32,633 nt of DNA from Planctomycetota bacterium (GTDB taxonomy: Bacteria > Planctomycetota > Brocadiia > Brocadiales > Subterrananammoxibiaceae): assembly GCA_016198835.1 (NCBI GenBank), contig JACQHT010000087.1, forward strand, positions 1-32,633. The letters are read 5' to 3'. Within the stretch, counting starts at the first letter, position 1. The number at the start of each line of letters is the position of its first letter. Both the position numbers and the translations under genes were made by a program. A model generated the notes under the pieces. That model worked only from the letters and a program-made list of their open reading frames with translations, made no database searches and was not told where the DNA came from. Of this stretch, positions 6,543 to 14,658 are shown piece by piece.

Positions 6543-7949
6543 ATGAAGACAATATTTGTACATTTATCTGGAAGTAAACGGGGCAAGACAGAAGTCTTTG
6601 ACAATGAGAAGATTGTAATAGGGACCGATTCTCTGTGCGACCTTCGTTTTGACCCGGACAAAGACAGGTTTACTTCCCCACTCCATGCAGAGATAGAATT
6701 TAAGGATTGTAACTTCATACTGAGGGATAAAGGCAGCCAGAAGGGGACGTTCATAAACAAGGAATTAGTTAAAGAGGCGCTCTTACTTGACGGGGATCTG
6801 ATTGAATTTGGCGAAAAGGGACCTAAGATACGCTTCCGTGTAAGGACTGACGAAGCGGATGTGTGTAAACCCGTCGTTGAGATGCTGAAGGATGCTATAG
6901 ACCGTACTAAAGAACAACCTACTGGGAGATTAGCAACTGCCGCAACGTTTCTTAAAGAGCTGGCATGGGAAGCAATTACGCAGTCATCAATGTCATTGAG
7001 AATTACCATTGTTTCTATCTTAATCTTATTTATTTGTGGAATCGTAGCCATTCCTTACTTTTCGTTACAAAGATTTCAGCAGACGGCTGAAAGAATCCAG
7101 ATACTCGAAAAAGAACATGTTGCTATCGAAAAAGAACGCCTCTTTGTTGAAAATCTGATAAAAGAATACAGTCCAGGAGTCTGCTTGATTCAAGGCTCTT
7201 ATTACTTTATTGAGGAAACTTCAGGAGAACCCCTGACGTTTGAGGAAGAAGAAGAAGGAGGAGGCTTTAGCGCAAAACCTGTAGTCCACGAGTATACAGG
7301 AACTGGTTTTTTGATTAGCAAAGATGGGATACTTGTGACTAACCGCCATGTTGCGGAACCCTGGTGGGGGAAGCAAACTTTTTATCCGCCTTCTGAGTTC
7401 AAGCTTGCTCCCAAGTTCGAGGTATTAAGGGCATTCTTTCCAGGCATAGAAAAACCTTTCCCTCTCAAGGTCGAGAAGTTATCGGTAGAGGCTGATGTTG
7501 CACTGCTCAGCATTGAGATGGATAGCTATAACATCCCTGCCCTTGAATTAGACACAACAGGCAGAGATGCTATTGTAGGTGAACCAATCGTATTGTTAGG
7601 TTATCCTGCCGGATTGAGCGCAATCCTTGCCAAGCTTAGCCAAACCGCCCCGGATGGCATAGAAATGCTCAAAGAATTGCCTTTCTTGAACCTGGCTGAG
7701 GTGCTTTCCAACCGTGGGATGATAAGACCTTACGCTACTCAGGGTCACGTAACCGATGCTTTACTGGATAAGATTATTTTCGATGCACAAACAACACTTG
7801 GGGGTAGTGGAGGTCCTCTTTTCAACAGGACCGGAAAGGTAATCGGTATAAACTATGGGATATTTACAGGTTTCAAAGGTTCCAACTTTGCTTTGCCAAT
7901 AAAATACGCATTAAGGTTAATGAGCCAGGAACAGGAAGAGGAAGAGTAG
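6543..7949 (+). CDS. FHA domain - transmembrane - trypsin-like serine protease
   Basis: The 468-residue protein joins a phosphopeptide-binding FHA domain (about residues 20-98: GTD, SPLHAEI, DKGSQKGTFIN) to one membrane helix (about 153-173). A short coiled stretch (175-207) and a trypsin-like/DegP-type protease domain (about 208-460) follow. The catalytic triad is visible: His269 in TNRHV, Asp318 in ADVALL and Ser422 in GGSGGP. The FHA part should be cytoplasmic and the protease outside, so the protein could link kinase signalling to envelope proteolysis. No PDZ domain follows the protease, unlike DegP/HtrA. An acidic run EEEEEGGG (234-241) precedes the active-site His. Substrate unknown. 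Confidence 0.85.
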   Translation: MKTIFVHLSGSKRGKTEVFDNEKIVIGTDSLCDLRFDPDKDRFTSPLHAEIEFKDCNFILRDKGSQKGTFINKELVKEALLLDGDLIEFGEKGPKIRFRVRTDEADVCKPVVEMLKDAIDRTKEQPTGRLATAATFLKELAWEAITQSSMSLRITIVSILILFICGIVAIPYFSLQRFQQTAERIQILEKEHVAIEKERLFVENLIKEYSPGVCLIQGSYYFIEETSGEPLTFEEEEEGGGFSAKPVVHEYTGTGFLISKDGILVTNRHVAEPWWGKQTFYPPSEFKLAPKFEVLRAFFPGIEKPFPLKVEKLSVEADVALLSIEMDSYNIPALELDTTGRDAIVGEPIVLLGYPAGLSAILAKLSQTAPDGIEMLKELPFLNLAEVLSNRGMIRPYATQGHVTDALLDKIIFDAQTTLGGSGGPLFNRTGKVIGINYGIFTGFKGSNFALPIKYALRLMSQEQEEEE

Positions 7950-7969
7950 TTGAGTCCTCATTCTGTTCG

Positions 7970-7984
7970 TCCACCTAAGGTGGA
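7970..7984. repeat. 15-base palindrome in the leader of the PilZ gene
   Basis: TCCACC-TAA-GGTGGA is a perfect six-base-pair hairpin with a three-base loop, about 25 bases before the ribosome binding site of the PilZ gene. Related copies lie at 25880-25894 and 30590-30604, also just upstream of ribosome binding sites. Confidence 0.7.
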
Positions 7985-8021
7985 TATTATCAATTTGCAT
8001 CCTTTAAAAAGGAGAAGTCAC

Positions 8022-8522
8022 GTGAGAAACGAACAAAGAGAATCGCGGTTGTCTGCCTATGGCGAACGCAAGCCAGCCGAAGGTACGGAATCAGACAAGA
8101 GGAAGCACCCAAGATTTGAAGTTCAATACCAATTAAAGTACAAGCAAATTGAAAGCAAGAACTTCCGCATTGGAAAAGAATATGCCATGACGTTTGATAT
8201 ATGCTCCAGGGGTGTAAGCATACTTGTCGAGGAAAAGGTGAACATTTCATCTATACTAATAATAGAACTGATTATACCCGGGGGAGGTTCTCCTCAATCC
8301 GCTGTGGGCTTCGGAAAGGTGCGATGGTGTCAAAAAAGCGGTGAGAAATATCGTGTCGGATTAGAACTCATGTGGGTTAGCTTTGGTACCAGTGGTATTG
8401 ACGAGGTATCTATAGACGATGAATTTGTCAGTAAATTGAAACACGAATTAGAGAGTGGAACGCTTCATGTAGTAAAAGATATTGGAACTCAAGAGATAAA
8501 GAGTTTTCTAAAACTGCCTTAA
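8022..8522 (+). CDS. PilZ-domain protein (probable c-di-GMP receptor)
   Basis: The 166-residue protein has a variable N-terminal tail followed by a PilZ domain starting at about residue 27. The arginine motif RKHPR is present. The second motif reads DICSRG, so the usual Ser of (D/N)xSxxG is Cys while Asp and Gly are kept. Both motifs bind cyclic di-GMP in known PilZ domains, so binding is likely but the substitution leaves some doubt. GTG at 8022 is chosen because AAAAAGGAG lies about eight bases before it; an in-frame TTG at 7950 directly after the previous stop has no ribosome binding site and reads through a palindromic repeat. It follows the FHA-protease gene, so both may serve envelope signalling. 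Confidence 0.82.
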   Translation: MRNEQRESRLSAYGERKPAEGTESDKRKHPRFEVQYQLKYKQIESKNFRIGKEYAMTFDICSRGVSILVEEKVNISSILIIELIIPGGGSPQSAVGFGKVRWCQKSGEKYRVGLELMWVSFGTSGIDEVSIDDEFVSKLKHELESGTLHVVKDIGTQEIKSFLKLP

Positions 8523-8579
8523 GCTACAATAGAGTTAAAAGAATAGCCAGTGAAAAGGCAAATCCCTTACTCTTTTCAA

Positions 8580-8597
8580 AAAGGTGAGCTTACCTTT
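8580..8597. terminator. Palindrome between convergent genes, possible shared terminator
   Basis: AAAGGT-G-AGCT-T-ACCTTT is an 18-base palindrome with one mismatched pair, in the 101-base gap between the PilZ gene and the minus-strand coiled-coil gene that end facing each other. A second short inverted repeat, TTACAG/CTGTAA, lies just right of it. Neither is followed by a strong T-run. Confidence 0.35.
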
Positions 8598-8623
8598 CAT
8601 CTTACAGGGTACAGGACTGTAAA

Positions 8624-9448
8624 CTATTTTGATGACTCTTGATGTTTTTCTTCCGCTACGGAAGGGGCGGGTTGGTCTTTTTCTTTGGTTTCGACAGAAG
8701 CTAACCCAGCCTCAAGCCCTTTTATTTTTGCCAATAACTCATGTATTGAAGCTTCAGTATCTCCCCTTTGCTCTTCCATTTCTTCTATCTCATCTTGTAA
8801 TACCTGGATTTGGTCTTCAATATCTTCCAGCGATGCAATTTCTGATTCGAGGACTTCCTGAGCCGAACGAAGTTGTTCCTGAAGCGCTTCTTTCGTTGGT
8901 TTTGGTTCTTCTGCAGAAGTAGTAGATAACTTGGAAGTGCTGACGGGTGTTTGTTGTGGGGGCTCCTTCGGATGCTCGCTTTGCGGGCGTGGAGTTGTGG
9001 CTGACTCGGTTTTTTGAGTCTGAACAGTTAGCTCGGCGATACGGTCTTCTGTTTCCTTCTTCAGTTCTTTTAAAGCATCTATTTCATCCTTTATTTCTTC
9101 CAGCGCCAACATTTCAGCGTCCAATTCTTCCTTTGCAGAATTCAACTCCTCTTGCTTGTCTTTCCCAAACTCATCTCCTTTTTGTGATTTATCCTGCAGG
9201 TCTTTTATTGTTGTCTTTAAGAAATTTATCCTCTCTTGGGATTCTGTTTCTTGTTCTACTATATACTCAAGCTCGTCACTAAGTTCCACTAATGACTCTT
9301 TTTCCTCTTCGAGCTCTTTCTTAATAGAGATTATATCTGCATCGGTTTTCTCCACTGCGTAGCTCTGTACGGAGGCTACAATTGGAAAGAAAGCGGCGAA
9401 GAGTGGAAAAATGGACATTACTAAAGCTCCCCTAAGGATTTTCTTCAT
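8624..9448 (-). CDS. Secreted coiled-coil protein of unknown function
   Basis: The 274-residue protein has a signal peptide (residues 1-31, ending SYA-V). The rest is almost wholly charged helix with heptad spacing, broken by a proline/threonine-rich linker at about 148-183. The helical parts before and after the linker look like repeats of each other: LDAEMLALEEIKDEIDAL and LESEIASLEDIEDQIQVL share spacing and residues, suggesting internal duplication. AGGAGAA precedes ATG 9448. It is probably periplasmic. It follows the NfnAB-like gene by 72 bases on the same strand. No enzyme motif is seen and no family is recognised; a structural or tethering role is inference. Confidence 0.75.
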   Translation of the reverse strand: MKKILRGALVMSIFPLFAAFFPIVASVQSYAVEKTDADIISIKKELEEEKESLVELSDELEYIVEQETESQERINFLKTTIKDLQDKSQKGDEFGKDKQEELNSAKEELDAEMLALEEIKDEIDALKELKKETEDRIAELTVQTQKTESATTPRPQSEHPKEPPQQTPVSTSKLSTTSAEEPKPTKEALQEQLRSAQEVLESEIASLEDIEDQIQVLQDEIEEMEEQRGDTEASIHELLAKIKGLEAGLASVETKEKDQPAPSVAEEKHQESSK

Positions 9449-9520
9449 TTGTAAGTTCTCCTAAAAATACCAATACCCTTTTTTACCTGAAGGAAATAAA
9501 GATAATAGGCCTAACATCTA

Positions 9521-11836
9521 TTAAACATTTGAAGGGGTTAAAGACATGTTCTCGGGGCTTGCCTCTAACGAACCCTTTCGACTTCTTAAATACTGGTCAA
9601 TTGCTGCAGCAGCCTTTTTCCCTGCTCCCATTGCAAGGATTACGGTTGCAGCACCGGTCACAATGTCTCCACCTGCAAAAACACCTTCTTTGCTCGTTTT
9701 CCCAGTTGCTTCGTCAGCTACTATATTACCCCTTTTATTAACCTCAAGACCGGGTGTTGTGGCAGGTACAAGTGGATGAGGGCCGTTTCCAATTGCCACT
9801 ACGACAGTTTCGACATCTAAGATGGTTTCTGAACCCTTTATAGGTAAAGGACGCCTTCTACCCGACTCATCAGGCTCACCCAGTTCCATCCTTACACACT
9901 CAATACCCTTGACCCAGCCATTTTCGTCCCCGATAATTCTTACAGGGTTCATAAGAAGCTTAAATTGCAAACCTTCTTCCTCCCCATGATGAATTTCATC
10001 AATCCTGGCTGGCATCTCTGCCCTTGAACGCCTGTATATAACATAGACATCCTCAGCACCCAAGCGTAATGCCGTACGGGCAGCATCCATTGCAACATTG
10101 CCACCGCCAATAACTGCCACTTTTTTCTTCATGGCAATAGGCGTTGCATATTTAGGGTCGTACGCCTTCATCAAGTTTGTTCTTGTTAGATACTCGTTGG
10201 CTGAATAAACGCCATTTAGATTCTCGCCAGGTATGCCCATAAAGAGAGGAAGTCCAGCACCTGTCCCTATAAAGACGGCGTCAAAACCCCTTTCGAGAAG
10301 TTCATCTACCGTTTCGAGCTTGCCGATTACGGAATTGAGTTCAATCTTTACTCCAAGCTTTCTTAAGTAATTTACTTCAGATTCGACAATCGCCTTTGGC
10401 AACCTGAATTCGGGTATTCCATAAACAAGCACACCGCCAGCCTTGTGTAGCGCTTCGAAGATTGTAACATCATGCCCTTTCTTAGCCAATTCTCCAGCAG
10501 CGCTAAGCCCAGCAGGACCGGAACCTACTATTGCAATCTTGTAACCAGTAGGAGGGGGTATATCAGGTATGACTGTATCACCATGTTCTCGTTCCCAATC
10601 AGCAGCAAAGCCTTCGAGATTCCCAATAGCCACTGATTTAAATTTCTTAGCCACAACACATACTTTTTCACACTGGTCTTCCTGCGGGCAAACACGGCCA
10701 CAGACAGCAGGTAAGCTATTTGATTCCTTTATTTTTCGCGCGCTACCTACAAAATCTCCTTCAGAGATAAGCTTGATGAAGGCTGGAATATCTATTCCTA
10801 CGGGGCATCCCGCAACGCATAAAGGCTTTTTGCACTGCAAACATCGGCTTGCTTCCTTTTGTGCAAGTTCCGGGGTGTAACCAAATGGAACTTCAGCGAA
10901 ATTCTTTACCCTTACCTTTGGGTCCTGCGCGGGCATTTTCTGGCGTGGGACGCCTTTTGCTTTCCCCGTTCCGCTTAAAACGGATTCTTCAGGTGGTTGC
11001 CAGCAACTTCTTTCAGGAGGGACAAATTGGACTGTCGGGTCTTTTCCGTTGAAAGAATATGTTTTAAGACGCTTCATTAATGTGGAATAATCAACCTTAT
11101 GTCCGTCAAATTCAGGACCATCAACACATGCAAACTTACTTTCTCCACCAATTGTAACACGACAGCCGCCGCACATCCCCGTTCCATCCACCATGATTGG
11201 ATTGAGGCTTACTACGGTCTTAATGCCATAAGGCTCTGTAACCTTGCTGACAGCGGCCATTAATGGAACAGGTCCAACGGCAAATACTATATCTATTTTG
11301 TCTTCTTTGTTAATCATATCCTGAAGAATTTGCGTGGGGAAGCCGTGATGTCCTTTAGAACCATCATCCGTAGCAATCTTCAATTCACTGCTTAAACCTC
11401 TCATTTCATCTTCAAGAATGAGCAAATCCTTGTTTCTTGCGCTTATAATAGAAATGACTTGGTTGCCCGCATCATGTAAAGCCTCTGCTATTGGTTGGAC
11501 AAGGGCTATGCCAAGACCACCGCCGATACAAACAGCGGTACCAAAGTTTTCAATATGGGTAGGGTGTCCTAATGGACCTACAACATCGAGGATTGAATCG
11601 CCCACATTAAATGTAGATAGTAGTTTAGTTGTGTCGCCTACAACCTGGAAAACTATCGTAATTGTCCCCACAACAGGGTCAGAATCTGCAATAGTAAGCG
11701 GTATCCTTTCTCCCTCCTCAACGATTCTCAGCACCACAAATTGTCCTGCTTTTCGCTTTTTGGCAATCTGAGGTGCGATAATTTTCATCTTATAAATGGC
11801 TTCAGCTATCTTCTGTTTTTCAACAATTTTATACAT
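9521..11836 (-). CDS. Single-chain NfnA-NfnB (SudB-SudA)-type NAD(P)H:ferredoxin oxidoreductase
   Basis: The 771-residue protein fuses two subunits usually separate. Residues 1-275 match the NfnA/SudB flavoprotein: an FAD-binding front (RIPLTIAD), a nucleotide-binding GGGLG near 105, and a [2Fe-2S] site with Asp217, Cys222, Cys225 and Cys237, the Asp(Cys)3 pattern reported for Pyrococcus sulfide dehydrogenase. Residues 310-750 match NfnB/GltD: two [4Fe-4S] groups (Cys332/335/340/344 and Cys379/383/389/393), FAD-binding GSGPAG (438-443) and NADPH-binding GGGNVAMDAA. Such proteins shuttle electrons between NADH, NADPH and ferredoxin or act on polysulfide; it could also pair with a glutamate synthase large subunit, none of which is seen. 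A promoter lies at 11885-11913. Confidence 0.88.
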   Translation of the reverse strand: MYKIVEKQKIAEAIYKMKIIAPQIAKKRKAGQFVVLRIVEEGERIPLTIADSDPVVGTITIVFQVVGDTTKLLSTFNVGDSILDVVGPLGHPTHIENFGTAVCIGGGLGIALVQPIAEALHDAGNQVISIISARNKDLLILEDEMRGLSSELKIATDDGSKGHHGFPTQILQDMINKEDKIDIVFAVGPVPLMAAVSKVTEPYGIKTVVSLNPIMVDGTGMCGGCRVTIGGESKFACVDGPEFDGHKVDYSTLMKRLKTYSFNGKDPTVQFVPPERSCWQPPEESVLSGTGKAKGVPRQKMPAQDPKVRVKNFAEVPFGYTPELAQKEASRCLQCKKPLCVAGCPVGIDIPAFIKLISEGDFVGSARKIKESNSLPAVCGRVCPQEDQCEKVCVVAKKFKSVAIGNLEGFAADWEREHGDTVIPDIPPPTGYKIAIVGSGPAGLSAAGELAKKGHDVTIFEALHKAGGVLVYGIPEFRLPKAIVESEVNYLRKLGVKIELNSVIGKLETVDELLERGFDAVFIGTGAGLPLFMGIPGENLNGVYSANEYLTRTNLMKAYDPKYATPIAMKKKVAVIGGGNVAMDAARTALRLGAEDVYVIYRRSRAEMPARIDEIHHGEEEGLQFKLLMNPVRIIGDENGWVKGIECVRMELGEPDESGRRRPLPIKGSETILDVETVVVAIGNGPHPLVPATTPGLEVNKRGNIVADEATGKTSKEGVFAGGDIVTGAATVILAMGAGKKAAAAIDQYLRSRKGSLEASPENMSLTPSNV

Positions 11837-11884
11837 TAACTTTTTCTTTTAAAAAACATTGCTAATTTACATCTTAACAAATTT

Positions 11885-11913
11885 ATAATACCAGCACATT
11901 ATCTAAAAATCAA
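11885..11913 (-). promoter_or_regulatory. Sigma-70-type promoter for the NfnAB-like gene
   Basis: On the minus strand TTGATT (11908-11913) and TATTAT (11885-11890) are separated by exactly 17 bases, with four and five matches to consensus. Transcription would start near 11878, about 40 bases before ATG 11836. It suggests the NfnAB-like gene can be expressed apart from the long cytochrome gene run upstream. Confidence 0.6.
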
Positions 11914-11923
11914 CGAAAAAAGG

Positions 11924-13189
11924 TTATCTACGGAGGATTTTTTCTTTGATTTCTTCTAAAACGTTGGGTGTGATTAACTGGCAGTTTATTTTCCTGGCAT
12001 ATTGTTCGATTGCATTTTTTATCTTACTGCGAATGAAGAATGGGATTTTCTTTATCCTTTCTTCGGCTTCTTTTGTCCACAGTAGGGGCAACCCTTGTGG
12101 TTGCCCTTCCTGCGGTTGGCTGTAAGATAGGGCAGGCACAAGGCCTGCCCCTACACTCGGCTCATAGAGGCACCAGTCGTCTTCATCCATATAATCACCA
12201 GAAGAGGCGTATGCCCTTGCCCTGCATCCTCCGCATATAAGACGGAATTCACAAATACCGCATTTCCCCTTTAGTAAAGGATTTCTAAACATTTTAAAAT
12301 GTTCTGATTTCTCCCAAATATCTACAAAACTGCATTTTTTAACATTTCCTATGCTTACCGGCATGTAAGGACACGGCGTGACATCGCCTTGGGGGGTAAT
12401 TCTACAATAATGGGTACCAGCTAAGCAGCTACTTGCATCGGTTTTTAGTAAGGGGGTTTCTGGATTGTTTTGATAAAGGATTCTTCTGTAGATAGGTGCG
12501 CACCTTGCCCTTATTATCATCCTGTCGAAAGGGTTTGATGCTAATCCGTGCTGAATTTTTGTAAGATAAAGAAGTGTTTCTTCATATTGGTTTTCTGTAA
12601 TATCAGTAATGTTCTGTCCCCTGCCTGTACAAACCAGAAAAAACAGGTTAAATACCCTTGCACCAAGTGATTTTGCATATTCAATAATTTGTGGAATTTC
12701 GGTATAATTGCTTCTTGTCACAGTCGTTTGTATCTGGAAGTCTAAACCATATTTTTTGCACGCCTCTATTCCCTTAATTGTTTCATTCCATGCTCCTCTT
12801 ACTCCACGAAAAGAGTCGTGAATATCCGGATTTATAGAATCAAGACTAATGCCTACACCGGAGACTCCGCACTTTTTAAGCTTCTGCACAACATCCTCAT
12901 TAACGAGATTGCCATTTGTGCCAAGGACAACCATCATCCCCTGGCTGGAAGCATGTGCTGATAGTTCAAAGATATCGCTTCTAAGAAGTGGTTCTCCACC
13001 TGTCAGGATTAGCATTGTTTCTGAATTTACACAGGCAATCTCATCAATAAGTCTAAATCCCTCTTTTGTAGTAAGTTCGCCTATCGATTGCTCGCCACTA
13101 TCAGCATCGAGATAGCAATGGGCACAGCGGAGATTACAGCGCCACGTGGTATTCCAGGAGATTATATATGGGAGGAAATTTGTTAACAA
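11924..13189 (-). CDS. Radical SAM/SPASM protein with C-terminal PCP_red-like domain (NirJ/AhbC/AhbD-like)
   Basis: The 421-residue enzyme has the radical SAM motif Cys18-x3-Cys22-x2-Cys25 and the GGEP loop (64-67). Its SPASM-type cysteines are 255, 262, 273, 310, 313, 319, 322 and 340. Residues 371-420 (WTKEAEERIKKIP... ARKINCQLITPNV) resemble the PCP_red domain of protochlorophyllide reductase. Relatives with this layout act in siroheme-dependent haem or haem d1 synthesis, which fits the many cytochromes encoded directly upstream; other peptide-modifying SPASM roles cannot be excluded. Between the SPASM and C-terminal domains, residues 346-370 are coded by a palindromic repeat element. The start is TTG at 13189 with no clear ribosome binding site, three bases after the CBS gene, so it may depend on translational coupling. 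Confidence 0.8.
   Translation of the reverse strand: MLTNFLPYIISWNTTWRCNLRCAHCYLDADSGEQSIGELTTKEGFRLIDEIACVNSETMLILTGGEPLLRSDIFELSAHASSQGMMVVLGTNGNLVNEDVVQKLKKCGVSGVGISLDSINPDIHDSFRGVRGAWNETIKGIEACKKYGLDFQIQTTVTRSNYTEIPQIIEYAKSLGARVFNLFFLVCTGRGQNITDITENQYEETLLYLTKIQHGLASNPFDRMIIRARCAPIYRRILYQNNPETPLLKTDASSCLAGTHYCRITPQGDVTPCPYMPVSIGNVKKCSFVDIWEKSEHFKMFRNPLLKGKCGICEFRLICGGCRARAYASSGDYMDEDDWCLYEPSVGAGLVPALSYSQPQEGQPQGLPLLWTKEAEERIKKIPFFIRSKIKNAIEQYARKINCQLITPNVLEEIKEKILRR
12082..12154. repeat. Composite GTAGGGGC-ended palindromic element inside the radical SAM gene
   Basis: The ends GTAGGGGC (12082-12089) and GCCCCTAC (12147-12154) are inverted. Inside are two hairpins: GGGCAACC/GGTTGCCC (12086-12093 and 12099-12106) and GGGCAGGC/GCCTGCCC (12130-12137 and 12143-12150), each with a five-base loop. 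On the minus strand it keeps the reading frame open and codes for VGAGLVPAL and EGQPQGLPLL. It resembles the intergenic hairpin at 4060-4087. Confidence 0.85.
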
Positions 13190-13192
13190 GGT

Positions 13193-13636
13193 TTAAGGCG
13201 TACCGGGTGGTTTTTCGACAGCTTTGAGGTAAGCTAAAAGAATATCTCGTCTTGCAACAATACCTACTAATTTGCCATCTCTAACAACAGGCAGGCGAAT
13301 TAGGTGTTTTGTTTCAAGAATATTAATTATCTCTACTGCATGTGTTTCCTCGGTAACACAGACAACGTCCTTGGTCATTATATCCTTAGCAGTAGTGTTA
13401 TTGATGTCTTTGCGTTCCATCAATGCCTTAAGAAGGTCGTATTCAGTAACAATTCCCACGAGTTTTTTGTTGGCATCAATAATTGGAACGTCACCGAAGC
13501 CACGCTCAGTCATTGTGCGAGCCATGTCGTGCCATGTGGTGTTCGGTTGGGCGGTGACGACGTTTGTTTCCATCATTCGAGAGGCATTTAAATCCTTAAA
13601 GTCAAGTCCACCAATCATGAATTCTGACTGTCTCAT
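13193..13636 (-). CDS. Protein of two CBS domains
   Basis: The 147-residue cytoplasmic protein is a Bateman pair. The first CBS motif runs at about residues 20-75 (VPIIDANKKLVGIVTEYDLL) and the second at about 85-140 (LPVVRDGKLVGIVARRDILLAYL). Such pairs bind adenine nucleotides and tune partner proteins to energy state. Its ATG overlaps the stop of the universal stress gene by four bases (ATGA), so the two are translated together. No catalytic domain is attached. Partner unknown; the position at the end of a respiratory operon suggests sensing of energy or redox state. Confidence 0.9.
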   Translation of the reverse strand: MRQSEFMIGGLDFKDLNASRMMETNVVTAQPNTTWHDMARTMTERGFGDVPIIDANKKLVGIVTEYDLLKALMERKDINNTTAKDIMTKDVVCVTEETHAVEIINILETKHLIRLPVVRDGKLVGIVARRDILLAYLKAVEKPPGTP

Positions 13637-14655
13637 GATTTTTTCTCCAATTCTAAATTAGCCTTTTTATTTCCACTCGTTATTAAAACATGACATGGCG
13701 CCAAGCGTAGCAAATTTTCGGTTGCACTTCCAATATCCAAGCTATCAGCGTTATGAAGCCCAGTCCGTCCAATAACCAAAAGTGAAGGGTCTTCTTCTTC
13801 AATACGTTTTAATATTTCGTTGTATGGTTTACCTTCCATTAGGGTGGTATTAATCTTAAGCCCAATATTTCTTTCGATGATTTGACGAGAATCGTCTAAA
13901 TAGTCTTGATATACCTTTGCAAGGCCTTTATCTATAACATCTCCGTGGAGTTTTTCCTGCTCCTTAAATTTGAATATCTGACCCGCTTCTTGAGTAAGTA
14001 CATTAGTAATATTTTCAAAGGCAATGCGATGGAAGTCAGGGTCGAAAACAGAGACTGCTTCTATAGCCGTGCCAAAGGTTCTGGCAAGGTTCCCAGCAGC
14101 AAAGATAGCGGCGTTGGATGGAGCGCTTCCATCAACTGCCACCATAATTTTAGACTCAAGAGGTCTATCATTCTTAATAACTAAGACATCCGTTTTAACC
14201 CTTCTTACAACCCTCTCACAAACACTCCCAATCAAATTGCCATTTACAGCACCAAGACCTAATACGCCCATTACAACCAAATCATAATTAGAGTCGTCAA
14301 TATCCTTAACCAATTCAAGGTAATTTTTTCCTTCAAGTATCTTACAATCAAAAGAGACTTTTGCTTCTATACACCTTTTCTTCAATACTTCAAGGTATGA
14401 GAATGAAATAGCTTTGAGTCCACGTTCTATCAAGGAACCATGTAAGGCTCTGAGTCCATGAAGCACTTTTTCTTGTTGGTATTGTGGAGGGAGTCCACTC
14501 TCCATGTCCTTTAATCTGCGATTGTGGAGTCTGGCAGCATAAACATGACTTCCCACCACCTTTGCATCAAATTTTTTGGCAATGGTTACACCAATATCAA
14601 TGGCGTAATTAGAGTATCTCGAATTGTCAACAGGGATGTATATACTTTTGTACAT
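13633..14655 (-). CDS. Tandem two-domain universal stress protein (UspA family)
   Basis: The 340-residue protein contains two USP folds, about residues 1-150 and 168-330. The first ends in an ATP-binding-type loop (VVMGVLGLGAVNGNLIGSV) and the second has the related segment VIGRTGLHNADSLDIGS, where the spacing also fits nucleotide binding. Each domain begins with the usual strand followed by VDxS-type residues (PVDNSRYS and AVDGSAPS). It starts three bases after the membrane cytochrome gene and overlaps the CBS gene, so it belongs to the cytochrome operon. A stress- or energy-linked regulatory role is inferred from the family. Confidence 0.92.
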   Translation of the reverse strand: MYKSIYIPVDNSRYSNYAIDIGVTIAKKFDAKVVGSHVYAARLHNRRLKDMESGLPPQYQQEKVLHGLRALHGSLIERGLKAISFSYLEVLKKRCIEAKVSFDCKILEGKNYLELVKDIDDSNYDLVVMGVLGLGAVNGNLIGSVCERVVRRVKTDVLVIKNDRPLESKIMVAVDGSAPSNAAIFAAGNLARTFGTAIEAVSVFDPDFHRIAFENITNVLTQEAGQIFKFKEQEKLHGDVIDKGLAKVYQDYLDDSRQIIERNIGLKINTTLMEGKPYNEILKRIEEEDPSLLVIGRTGLHNADSLDIGSATENLLRLAPCHVLITSGNKKANLELEKKS

Positions 14656-14658
14656 AAT

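Noticed and set aside
7950-8021. Longer PilZ protein from TTG 7950
   Set aside because: The extension reads through a palindromic repeat, and GTG 8022 has a strong ribosome binding site.
8629-9362. Plus-strand open frames opposite the coiled-coil gene
   Set aside because: They are antisense shadows of a gene with signal peptide, ribosome binding site and heptad pattern on the minus strand.
10569-11771. Plus-strand open frames opposite the NfnAB-like gene
   Set aside because: The minus strand carries a full set of conserved iron-sulfur and flavin motifs; the plus-strand frames have none.
12082-12154. Gene disruption of the radical SAM enzyme by the repeat element
   Set aside because: The frame stays open through the element and both flanking domains are complete, so it is a linker insertion, not a pseudogene.
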